Shown one piece after another: positions 16,329-23,693 of a stretch of 50,842 nucleotides of DNA; within the stretch, counting starts at the first letter, position 1; each line of letters opens with the position of its first letter. The stretch covers positions 1 through 50,842 of the forward strand of contig SBGR01000075.1 of NCBI GenBank assembly GCA_006226545.1. The letters run 5' to 3'. This DNA is from Bacteroidota bacterium (GTDB taxonomy: Bacteria > Bacteroidota > Bacteroidia > UBA8524). Under the pieces are notes generated by a model. It was not told where the DNA came from. It ran no database searches and saw only the letters and a program-made list of their open reading frames with translations. The position numbers and the translations under genes were made by a program.

Positions 16329-18101
16329 ATGTACCTTATGGCAACAAGCTCCTCTATATTTAGCGAAACCGGCATCATCCTTACCTTAACTCTACTTTGC
16401 ATTCCGGTAGTAGCAAGCGCTCTGTTTCTCGTTAACAAAGCCTATCGCTTACTAAGGCTCTACCTCGGCAAAAAAGAACTGGAAAGAATAAACAAGCAGA
16501 TTCTCGGCCTAGGACAAGATGAGATAGAAGCCCTAGAACAGCGAAAACGCGAACTTGCGTTCAGACTAAACTTTACAGAATTAGGCAGCACTAGAGCGGT
16601 TCGTGATGAGCGGGGACTTATTCAAACGTTGGAAGCTCCGGAGCTGCGTTTCATAGAGCGAAAGAAAAAGGGAGTGCCTAGACCGGCTGTTCCTCAAGAC
16701 CTGAGTAACTTGATTCTCTGGTTCATTGGCTCCGCGGTGTTTTGGTTAGTCTTCGGAACTACCGTTGGGGAATACCTCGGTATCAAGTTTAGTGCACCAG
16801 ACCTCGACGCATGGAGCTTTTTAAGTTTTGGACGATTAAGGCCGGTGCATACCAATGCTGTCTTTTGGGGATGGGCCTCTATGGCCATGCTCGGCCTGGC
16901 GCATTATGTTATTCCGAGGGTAAGCAATACAGCACTTTACAGCATAAAAGTAGGCTACTGGGCTCTGGGACTCTGCAATCTTGCCGTATTCAGCGGAAGT
17001 ATTGCGCTAATGGCCGGTATAAATAATGGTGGCGGAGAGTACCGTGAATACATTTGGCCCATCATGGCACTATTTGGAGTTGGCATACTCCTCAGCCTAT
17101 GGAATCTTTTGAAAACCATAAGCAAGCGAACCGTGCAAGAACTGTATGTATCGAACTGGTACATCGTGTCAGCCATGATGTTTCTGCTTGTCATTGTCTT
17201 CGTGGCGTATTGGCCTACCTGGCAAAACGGACTTGGAGAAACCATCATTCAAGGCTATTACATGCACCAAGGCGTGGGTATGTGGTTTATGCTCTTCAAC
17301 TTGGGCCTGATGTATTATTTTTTACCTCAACAACTGAATAAACCCATCTACTCGTACAGTTTGGGGGTTTTAGCCTTTTGGTCGCAAATACTCTTTTATA
17401 CCCTTATTGGAACACATCATTTTATTTTCAGCGCCATTCCCTGGTGGCTGCAAACGATTGCCATTATTGGGAGTGTAGGCATGATTATTCCAGTTATAGC
17501 CGGCACTACCAACTTCCTACTCACGTTTAAAGGCGCCTGGAACAAGCTCTACAGCAGCTATACCCTACCCTTTTACCTCGTTGGTATCCTATTCTATTTT
17601 ACCGGATCCTTCCAAGGTACCGCAGAAGCCTTTCGCTTCACCAACCTGCTTTGGCACTTCACTGATTTTACTGTTGCCCATTCGCATCTCACCATGTACG
17701 GCATCATTACCTTCATGCTCTGGGGCTTTATTTACACCTTGGTACCGAGGTTAACCGGCAGGGAAGCCAAACAAGCCACTATCGGCGCTCATTTTTGGTT
17801 TGCCTTACTAGGATTGCTTATCTACACCATTCCACTCATGTATGGCTCCACCTTACGCGGACTGATGTGGATTGAAAATAAACCCTTCCTTGAAAGTGTA
17901 ACGCTGATGGCACCATACTGGCTCTGGCGCGCTATCGGAGGCACCCTGATGTGGATTTCACACCTACTCTTCGCGTATAATTTTTACTGTATGGTTCGAA
18001 AAAAAGAGGAGCTGCATAGACCGAGCACACCAGCAGAAATACTTGATATCCGAGCAAAGCTACTCCACCTAAAAACCAATCACCATGAACATGTTCACTA
18101 A
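16329..18101 (+). CDS. ccoN: cbb3-type (C-family) haem-copper oxidase catalytic subunit, CcoN-like, with N-terminal extension
   Basis: 590 residues, about 110 longer than usual CcoN. The extra N-terminus has one membrane helix (about 14-36) and a charged helical stretch (45-80). The core starts near residue 125. Visible ligands are His174 (RPVHTNA), CuB ligands His313 (YYMHQGVG) and His363-His364 (GTHHFIF), and His451 and His453 (TVAHSH) for the haems. Tyr357 is exactly 44 residues after His313, as for the cross-linked Tyr of cbb3 oxidases. Gly, not Glu, follows His313 at +4, so the NorB non-haem iron glutamate is absent. I infer oxygen reduction; NO reduction as a side activity is possible. 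It overlaps the next gene by 17 bp. The start may be the Met at 16338. Confidence 0.88.
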   Translation: MYLMATSSSIFSETGIILTLTLLCIPVVASALFLVNKAYRLLRLYLGKKELERINKQILGLGQDEIEALEQRKRELAFRLNFTELGSTRAVRDERGLIQTLEAPELRFIERKKKGVPRPAVPQDLSNLILWFIGSAVFWLVFGTTVGEYLGIKFSAPDLDAWSFLSFGRLRPVHTNAVFWGWASMAMLGLAHYVIPRVSNTALYSIKVGYWALGLCNLAVFSGSIALMAGINNGGGEYREYIWPIMALFGVGILLSLWNLLKTISKRTVQELYVSNWYIVSAMMFLLVIVFVAYWPTWQNGLGETIIQGYYMHQGVGMWFMLFNLGLMYYFLPQQLNKPIYSYSLGVLAFWSQILFYTLIGTHHFIFSAIPWWLQTIAIIGSVGMIIPVIAGTTNFLLTFKGAWNKLYSSYTLPFYLVGILFYFTGSFQGTAEAFRFTNLLWHFTDFTVAHSHLTMYGIITFMLWGFIYTLVPRLTGREAKQATIGAHFWFALLGLLIYTIPLMYGSTLRGLMWIENKPFLESVTLMAPYWLWRAIGGTLMWISHLLFAYNFYCMVRKKEELHRPSTPAEILDIRAKLLHLKTNHHEHVH

Positions 18102-19077
18102 TCACCGCATATTATTCGGGACTTCATTCGCGCTATTTGCCTTTCTCACCCTCGTGGTGGCCATAATGCCGGCTATCACAAACCAAAAAAACAATGCTCC
18201 TTTGCCCGGAACTGCCGACCTCACCGCAGATCAACTGGCCGGAAAACAAGTTTTTATTGCGAACGGGTGCGTAGCGTGCCATACCCAACAAGTTCGGAAC
18301 GTAGCCATGGACAAAGCTTGGGGTGAAAGACCCGGTATCGCAGCAGACTACGCACGCATTACCCGAACTGATTTTTGGCGAAATACGGCCACCTTGATGG
18401 GCACTGAAAGAACCGGCCCGGATCTGAGCAATGTAGGAATCAGACAAGGATCTCTAGCCTGGAATCTGGTACACCTCTATCAGCCAAGGGCTGTGGTAAG
18501 CGAATCCATTATGCCGGCCTATCCTTGGTTGTTTGAACTTAAAGACCAGGTAGCTGCAGGTGAAATCGAAGTGAGTATACCCTCCAAATTCAACCCGACA
18601 AACAAAAAGATTGTAGCTAAGAAAGAAGCCCTCCAGCTGGTAAGTTACCTGCAAAGCTTAAAACAAACTGAACTTCCAGAAGCTCCATCCTTTCTCTATG
18701 CCGAGGAAGAACAGGAAGCGAAACCAGGCTATTCCATCCAACTGCCCGATGGCCAACAACTGTACGCAAAAAACTGCGCACCTTGTCATCAAACCAATGG
18801 AGAAGGACTACCGGGAGCCTTCCCACCCCTAAAAGGAAGTAGCGTAGTACTGGGAGACGACCTCGAGCTATTTGTAAACATCATCATGTTAGGCTATGAT
18901 GCCCGACCAGAGTATGCCGTGATGAATGCCGTTGGACTGAACAACAAACTCAGTGCTGCAGAAGTGACGGCTATCATTAACCATGAACGAAACAGCTGGG
19001 GTAATAGGGCGAAGCCCGTTGATGCGGAACAGGTTAAAAACATGATGGACTTCATCAAAAAAACAAAAACACCTTAG
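18085..19077 (+). CDS. ccoO: Fused CcoO-CcoP-like dihaem cytochrome c subunit
   Basis: 330 residues. An N-terminal membrane anchor (about 9-30) is followed by a CcoO-type domain. That domain has haem-binding CVACH at 62-66, the TERTGPDLSNVG motif and the axial-Met region ESIMPAYPW (Met143). A second cytochrome c domain has CAPCH at 231-235 and a likely axial Met280 (YAVMNAVG). Proteobacterial cbb3 oxidases carry these domains on separate CcoO and CcoP subunits. Here one polypeptide supplies both haems and presumably passes electrons to the CcoN-like subunit encoded just upstream. The two ATGs (18085 and 18091) are both feasible starts. Confidence 0.88.
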   Translation: MNMFTNHRILFGTSFALFAFLTLVVAIMPAITNQKNNAPLPGTADLTADQLAGKQVFIANGCVACHTQQVRNVAMDKAWGERPGIAADYARITRTDFWRNTATLMGTERTGPDLSNVGIRQGSLAWNLVHLYQPRAVVSESIMPAYPWLFELKDQVAAGEIEVSIPSKFNPTNKKIVAKKEALQLVSYLQSLKQTELPEAPSFLYAEEEQEAKPGYSIQLPDGQQLYAKNCAPCHQTNGEGLPGAFPPLKGSSVVLGDDLELFVNIIMLGYDARPEYAVMNAVGLNNKLSAAEVTAIINHERNSWGNRAKPVDAEQVKNMMDFIKKTKTP

Positions 19078-19078
19078 C

Positions 19079-19351
19079 ATGAAAGTACTATTTACCCTGA
19101 TTCTTCTTACCCTTTCAGCGCTTACAAGCTTGGCCTGCGAAGTATGTGAAAAAAGACAACCCAGCCTAACCAAGGGCATCACACATGGTGAAGGGCCGCA
19201 AAATAATTTGGATTGGTATATCGTAGTGAGCATGTGTGTAATTACCCTACTAACACTCTTCTATTTCATTAAATACCTCATTAAGCCCGAGTTGAAACAT
19301 CAGTATCCGATTAAATACAAAATACTCCACCATGAAAACGAATCACGCTAA
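19079..19351 (+). CDS. Small single-helix membrane protein with exported CxxC
   Basis: 90 residues. A signal peptide (cleavage near LTSLA) leaves ACEVCEKRQP at the new N-terminus, so a CxxC pair lies outside the membrane. One transmembrane helix (about 45-65) is followed by a basic cytoplasmic tail. It starts one base after the cytochrome subunit's stop and overlaps the next gene by 20 bp, so it is co-translated with the oxidase genes. I do not recognise the family. It could be an accessory subunit or a metal or haem delivery factor for the oxidase; the role is inferred from position only. Confidence 0.75.
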   Translation: MKVLFTLILLTLSALTSLACEVCEKRQPSLTKGITHGEGPQNNLDWYIVVSMCVITLLTLFYFIKYLIKPELKHQYPIKYKILHHENESR

Positions 19352-19733
19352 GGTAACCCTGTTTATCGATGATGTTTCGGATCCCATTGCTGTGCTGAGC
19401 ACCCCGGTTGAATTTGAACTGGACACACATAAACTGACCGATGGACAACATGTGCTTAAGATCATTAGCAAATCAGCCGATGGGCCGGAAGGAATTCGCT
19501 GCATACCTTTTACGGTGCGCAATGGACCTGCCATTGATATAGCGGGTATCAAAGAAAACACCACGGTTGACGGCATTTTGCCACTTATGATCAACTCATA
19601 CGACAAAGGCAGCCAAGAAACATTCCGCCTTGAAGGGAGCGAAACCCCGCAAAGTATACCCAACTGGCTTTGGATTATACTCATCAGCTTTCTGGCTTGG
19701 GCCTGCTTCTATTTCATTCAATCCTTTACTTAA
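19332..19733 (+). CDS. Tail-anchored membrane protein with Ig-like soluble domain
   Basis: 133 residues. About 110 residues look like beta-sandwich repeats (TPVEFELDTHKLTDGQHVLK, then IPFTVRNGPAIDIAG, then NTTVDGILPLMI). A single C-terminal helix (about 112-130) follows. There is no signal peptide, so orientation is uncertain. The strand pattern resembles the Ig-like modules that describe glycoside or cytochrome accessory proteins, but I cannot name a family. Its position inside an oxidase operon, overlapping its neighbour, suggests an oxidase accessory subunit. Confidence 0.7.
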   Translation: MKTNHAKVTLFIDDVSDPIAVLSTPVEFELDTHKLTDGQHVLKIISKSADGPEGIRCIPFTVRNGPAIDIAGIKENTTVDGILPLMINSYDKGSQETFRLEGSETPQSIPNWLWIILISFLAWACFYFIQSFT

Positions 19734-19739
19734 ATCAGC

Positions 19740-20129
19740 ATGCAGCACGATATTTCAACTTTTGACGACATCCAATTGATGGTGAATGAATTCTATGAAA
19801 AGGTTCAAAAAGACCCCTTGCTGTCGCCTATTTTTAATGCGGTAATACAGAACCGTTGGGCTGAGCACCTGGAGAAGATGTATCGCTTTTGGCAAACCGT
19901 TCTCTTGGATGAACACAGCTACCAAGGCAGTCCTTTTGTGCCCCACGCGAAACTACCCCTGGAAGCCAATCATTTTGAACGGTGGCTTCTGCTCTTCAAT
20001 GAAACGGTAGACCTTCATTTTGTTGGACCAAAAGCCGAAAGAGCGAAGTGGCAAGGGGCTCGCATGTCAGAAATGTTTCTTGCTAAACTAAGTTACTACC
20101 GCCAAAACCCTGCGGTATCGATCGTATGA
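19740..20129 (+). CDS. Group III truncated haemoglobin
   Basis: 129 residues, the usual size for a 2-over-2 globin. The B-helix has Tyr19 (NEFYEKV), and the region FWQTVLL holds the conserved Trp51. The proximal haem ligand is His78 in LEANHFERWL. The pattern FDDIQLMVNEFY at the start and HFERWLxLF in the middle is typical of group III. These globins bind O2 and NO tightly and are commonly linked to nitrosative stress. The start is 6 bp after the previous stop and the end overlaps the next gene by 4 bp, so the gene is part of the same operon. Confidence 0.92.
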   Translation: MQHDISTFDDIQLMVNEFYEKVQKDPLLSPIFNAVIQNRWAEHLEKMYRFWQTVLLDEHSYQGSPFVPHAKLPLEANHFERWLLLFNETVDLHFVGPKAERAKWQGARMSEMFLAKLSYYRQNPAVSIV

Positions 20130-20605
20130 AAAACTACCAAAGCCTTATTGTACTCATTTTAGCCAGCACACTTTGGATTGGCTTTGTTTCTTCTATTAGC
20201 TTCATGGAGGCTAGGCTAAAATTCAGTGCCCCCGGCGTAAGCCTTGCCATAGGCGTAGGCATTGGCCGAGTCGTTTTCCATGCCTTGAATAGCGTGGAAT
20301 GGTTTCTAGCCATCAGCATTCTAGCTTCCATCTTGTTAGCTTCCAAGCCCAGGCTCAGCTTCCTGCTCTTCATTTTACCCTTTGGAGTGCTACTCGTTCA
20401 AACATACTGGCTCCTGCCTGAACTTGATCTCCGCGCAGAGCAACTGCTTCGAATGCAAGACCTAGCCCCATCTTCTCTTCACCTCTACTATATCGGACTA
20501 GAGCTCATCAAAGTTTTTAGTCTGGCCTGTACCACCCTATACTTATTTAAACCTTTACGTGATGAATTCAGAAAACGCGATTCAACGATTTGTGTTGAAC
20601 CTTGA
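20126..20605 (+). CDS. Four-helix membrane protein of unknown function
   Basis: 159 residues with four predicted membrane helices (about 6-26, 40-68, 74-93 and 120-143). Conserved-looking motifs are WIGFVSSISFMEARLKF and GIGRVVFHALNSVEW. The latter puts Arg, His and Glu near a helix. The fold resembles small four-helix proteins such as DUF4149/TMEM205-like, but I cannot assign it. It overlaps the globin gene by 4 bp and the dioxygenase-family gene by 44 bp, so production is likely coupled to both. The in-membrane His and Trp residues would suit a haem or quinone site, but this is speculation. Confidence 0.8.
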   Translation: MKNYQSLIVLILASTLWIGFVSSISFMEARLKFSAPGVSLAIGVGIGRVVFHALNSVEWFLAISILASILLASKPRLSFLLFILPFGVLLVQTYWLLPELDLRAEQLLRMQDLAPSSLHLYYIGLELIKVFSLACTTLYLFKPLRDEFRKRDSTICVEP

Positions 20606-21464
20606 AAAACAGGGACTTAATCCAGACTACGCCTTGGCCGGATTAGCGCATCTTAAACCTCTCAATTATTGGGAATATACCCAAGTAGAGACCCTATTAT
20701 CCTTACAAAATCCACGTACGCACTTTAAAGACGAGACCGTATTTATCCTCTACCATCAGCTTACCGAGTTGGTTTTCAAATTGATGCTTCATGAAATAGA
20801 ACAACTCAGCACATCTGGATTTTCAACGCAACTCTGGCTGGAAAAAACCGACCGGCTTATTCGGTATACACAGCTCTTACTTAACTCATTCGACATCATG
20901 AAATATGGCATGAACTACGATGAGTATGCTCAATTTAGAACAAGCCTCTCTCCAGCCAGCGGGTTTCAATCGGCCCAATACAGGAAGATTGAGCTGCATT
21001 GCACCTCTCTGCTAAACCTGGTTCATGTGAGCAAACGCAAAACCCTATCATCCAAAAGCCTGGTTGAAGAGCTATTCCCGTTCTTGTATTGGTATGAAGC
21101 CGGAACGCATCCCCAAAGCGGAAAGAAGTCTGCAACCTTGCAGCAATTTGAAACGAAATACCAGATGGAATTGCAGCTTTTGGCCAAGCAAAAAAGTGGT
21201 CAAACCTTAGATTGTCTTCTGGCTCAGGCTCCTGATGTATCCGCCGATCTAGTTCATAAACTACGCGAATTTGACCGATTATTTAATATCGATTGGCCAC
21301 TCGTGCACCTCCAAACGGCCAAACATTACTTGGAATCCAAAGATCAAAGCAAGGCAGCTACGGGGGGCAGTGCGTGGACTACTTACCTTCATCCTTCGTA
21401 TCAAAAAAGAACCTTTTTCCCACTGCTCTGGAGCCAAGAAGAGCTAACACACTGGGGAAGCTGA
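20562..21464 (+). CDS. Tryptophan 2,3-dioxygenase-family haem protein
   Basis: 300 residues, the size of bacterial TDO. The first block, VFILYHQLTELVFKLMLHE, carries the distal His65. The second, FRTSLSPASGFQSAQYRKIE, is the family signature, with Arg126 for the substrate carboxylate. The third, WPLVHLQTAKHYL, carries the proximal haem ligand His249, and TGGS follows at 267-270. The loop between His249 and TGGS is about four residues longer than in characterised enzymes. TDO opens the indole ring of tryptophan with O2 to give N-formylkynurenine. No kynurenine formamidase, kynureninase or monooxygenase is in the window. The ATG at 20562 (preceded by an in-frame GTG) is chosen as start. Confidence 0.88.
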   Translation: MNSENAIQRFVLNLEKQGLNPDYALAGLAHLKPLNYWEYTQVETLLSLQNPRTHFKDETVFILYHQLTELVFKLMLHEIEQLSTSGFSTQLWLEKTDRLIRYTQLLLNSFDIMKYGMNYDEYAQFRTSLSPASGFQSAQYRKIELHCTSLLNLVHVSKRKTLSSKSLVEELFPFLYWYEAGTHPQSGKKSATLQQFETKYQMELQLLAKQKSGQTLDCLLAQAPDVSADLVHKLREFDRLFNIDWPLVHLQTAKHYLESKDQSKAATGGSAWTTYLHPSYQKRTFFPLLWSQEELTHWGS

Positions 21465-21479
21465 TAAACTCAATTCACC

Positions 21480-22211
21480 ATGGAAATTACCGCTAACCAA
21501 AACATAGGCGCCCTGGTTGCTGAAAACGACCGCTTTGCCGGCATATTTAAAACCCATGCCATTGATTTTTGCTGCAAGGGAAACCGCAGCATAGCAGAAG
21601 CCTGCGCCGAGAACCCCGGTCAGCTGGCTCAGCTTTTACTTGACTTAAATACATTAAAGCAAGCTAGCGATGATAGTACTGTATTGGCATACTCCACCTG
21701 GCCTCTTTCATTGCTCATGGATTTCATCGTAGAACAACACCACCGGTATGTTCGTGAAAAATCAGGTGAGATTCTGAACTACCTCACCACAATTTGCAGC
21801 GTTCATGGGGAAAAGTACCCGGAGCTTTTCGCTATTCAAAACTTGTTCAGCCTAGCTACTGAAGAGTTGAAAGCGCATATGCAAAAAGAGGAAAACAGCC
21901 TATTTCCAGCTATCCGTGCCTTGACGCTATCCCAACCAAAGCTGCCGACCGAAAGCACAAACCCTACGCTACAGGAGCAAATTTTATCCATTAGCGATGA
22001 ACATCAACACGAAGGAGAACGCTTTAGCCAGATCCGTGAACTCAGCCAAAACTTCACAGCACCTTCCGATGCCTGTATCACATACCGGGTGAGTTTTAAG
22101 CTTTTAGAAGAATTTGAAGAGCAACTTCACTTTCATATTCACTTAGAAAACAATATCTTACTACCCCGCGCATTAAAACTGGAACACGAAGTATACCATG
22201 CCCATCACTAG
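21480..22211 (+). CDS. ric: Iron-sulfur cluster repair di-iron protein, RIC/ScdA/YtfE family
   Basis: 243 residues. The N-terminal ScdA_N domain has IDFCCKGNRS, with Cys31-Cys32. A hemerythrin-like four-helix bundle with di-iron ligands follows: EQHHRYV near 85, ELKAHMQKEENSLFP near 130, DEHQHEG near 180, and HFHIHLENNILLPR near the C-terminus. RIC proteins repair iron-sulfur centres damaged by NO or peroxide, and they have been linked to NO reduction. The gene starts 15 bp after the dioxygenase-family gene and overlaps the next by 14 bp. It is the strongest single indicator that the operon answers nitrosative stress. Confidence 0.95.
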   Translation: MEITANQNIGALVAENDRFAGIFKTHAIDFCCKGNRSIAEACAENPGQLAQLLLDLNTLKQASDDSTVLAYSTWPLSLLMDFIVEQHHRYVREKSGEILNYLTTICSVHGEKYPELFAIQNLFSLATEELKAHMQKEENSLFPAIRALTLSQPKLPTESTNPTLQEQILSISDEHQHEGERFSQIRELSQNFTAPSDACITYRVSFKLLEEFEEQLHFHIHLENNILLPRALKLEHEVYHAHH

Positions 22212-22650
22212 AGCGAAAGCATTACAACCCTTGAGTCGTGAACACCACCATAGCTTGTTGTTGTGCTGGAAAATTAAAACAGGGATTCAAAAAGGTGTCG
22301 CAACGGAAAGAATACGCTCCTATGCCTTTTGGTATTACACCGCCCATCTGAAAAACCACTTCGCACAAGAAGAACTGTTCATCTTTCCTATTTTGGGTTT
22401 TGAACATCCCTTAATATGCGAGGCTATGGAACACCATGAAAAGCTGCGAGGTCTTTTCAATTCAAACCTCGATTTGGCCACGCTTCTTAGCGATTTAGAA
22501 AAGACCTTAACACATCATATCCGGTTTGAAGAACGGGTGCTCTTTAATGCTATTCAGGAAGCCGCCTCTGAAGATCAGCTGCGCTTGCTTCAAGTGCAGG
22601 ATGCACATTCCAAATTTGAGGATAATTTAGAAGATCCATTTTGGGAATAG
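22198..22650 (+). CDS. Hemerythrin-like domain protein
   Basis: 150 residues, a single hemerythrin-type four-helix bundle. Candidate di-iron ligands sit in SREHHHSLLL (about 14-23), LKNHFAQEELFIFP (about 52-65), MEHHEKL (about 78-84) and HHIRFEERVLF (about 106-116). Such proteins bind O2 or NO at a non-haem di-iron site. It is the last gene of the operon, overlapping the RIC gene by 14 bp. Two consecutive hemerythrin-fold genes suggest duplication followed by loss of the ScdA_N domain, or different roles in NO binding and cluster repair. Confidence 0.88.
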   Translation: MPITRAKALQPLSREHHHSLLLCWKIKTGIQKGVATERIRSYAFWYYTAHLKNHFAQEELFIFPILGFEHPLICEAMEHHEKLRGLFNSNLDLATLLSDLEKTLTHHIRFEERVLFNAIQEAASEDQLRLLQVQDAHSKFEDNLEDPFWE

Positions 22651-22941
22651 CGACGATGCACCTGCCCGCTTTTCTCAAGCACAAGCGTTCGTGCTCATTT
22701 GCACTTGTACCGAGCTCAATAGCACATGCTAAAAGGTAAAACGACTAAATCAGCAGCGGAATTCTCGGTGAAGAAGTCCTAAAAACCTTCCTGCAGGAAT
22801 CCCAATGCAAGCCTAGTCTCTAATCCTATTGCCAGAACCAAAACGGCATAGGGATATTCGCCACATAGAAGGTGAAGCATTTGCCCGGGAACAGCCCACG
22901 TAGCTTAATCACTTCACGAATGCCTAGAAGGGATGTCTAGA
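22651..22941. other. Intergenic region with no gene recognised
   Basis: About 290 bases separate the end of the hemerythrin gene from the terminator of the convergent response-regulator gene. No frame with protein-like composition, tRNA or structured RNA was recognised. A weak stem around AGCACAAGCGTTCGTGCT (about 22680-22700) lacks a T-run. Confidence 0.5.
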
Positions 22942-22966
22942 TAAAAAAATCCGCATTGCTGCGGAT
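22942..22966 (-). terminator. Rho-independent terminator of the response-regulator gene
   Basis: The hairpin ATCCGCA-TTGC-TGCGGAT (22949-22966) is followed, on the minus strand, by seven T residues (plus-strand 22943-22949). It lies 27 bases beyond the stop codon of the minus-strand response regulator. Confidence 0.88.
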
Positions 22967-22992
22967 CCTTCTAAATCGTAATCAGTGAAGCC

Positions 22993-23634
22993 TTAAACTC
23001 CCTTGGCTCTTACCAAACCGCGGTCGTAGGCAATTTTTACCAAATGGGTAGCTTTCTTCACATTGAGTTTACGCATGATGTTCGCTTTATGCGTTTCAAC
23101 GGTACGTGCGCTTATTGAAAGGCGCTCCCCAATGTCTCTTGCCGATAAACCTTCAGCCAACATCTGCATGATTTCCACTTCTCTATTGCTCAAACCGGCA
23201 GTTGATTCAACCGGCGGACGAGAAGCAATCATTTTCAAAACTGCGGGAGCATAGTATTTCTGACCACTGCTCACAATTTTGATGGACTGAATCAACTCTT
23301 CCAAAGTGCAATCTTTCATCTGAATGCCTTCGATGTTGCCATCAACTGCCTTCAAGATAACGCTAGAGTCAGCTCCGTTTGTAAGGAGAAGAACTTTCGT
23401 TTTAGAAGAGGTACGTTTTAATTTAGAAACAACTTGTACGCCTGAAGCATCGCTCAAGTCTACATCTGAAATAACAAGGTCGATCCCACCCTTTTGAATT
23501 GCTGCGAGGGTATCACTTATGTTCGTGACTGCTTTCTTTACAACTAAGCCCGATTCTTGATTGAGGGCAATTTGCAAAGTGTCTAGCAACAACTTCTGGT
23601 TGTCTGCCAAGACAATGTTAATAGATCTGCTCAT
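22993..23634 (-). CDS. NarL/FixJ-family response regulator
   Basis: 213 residues from the Met of SRSINIVLADNQ; the upstream Met at 23649 is less likely. The REC domain shows the acidic start ADN, phospho-acceptor Asp57 (LVISDVDLSD), and the switch Thr region LLLTNGADSS. A LuxR-type DNA-binding domain follows (LSNREVEIMQMLAEGLSARD, then SARTVETHKANIMRKL). No sensor kinase is adjacent, so it is an orphan regulator in this window. It is convergent with the NO-response operon and is transcribed alone. Target genes are unknown. Confidence 0.92.
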   Translation of the reverse strand: MSRSINIVLADNQKLLLDTLQIALNQESGLVVKKAVTNISDTLAAIQKGGIDLVISDVDLSDASGVQVVSKLKRTSSKTKVLLLTNGADSSVILKAVDGNIEGIQMKDCTLEELIQSIKIVSSGQKYYAPAVLKMIASRPPVESTAGLSNREVEIMQMLAEGLSARDIGERLSISARTVETHKANIMRKLNVKKATHLVKIAYDRGLVRAKGV

Positions 23635-23693
23635 GATAATTAATCCCATGCTAAGTAAAAGAATTTAATTTACAATAGGAAACAATTACCTGT

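Noticed and set aside
16329..18101. Nitric oxide reductase NorB
   Set aside because: The NO-stress context suggests it, but the Glu at +4 after the first metal-site His is Gly, and the cbb3 cross-link Tyr is kept at the exact spacing. It is called a C-family oxidase instead.
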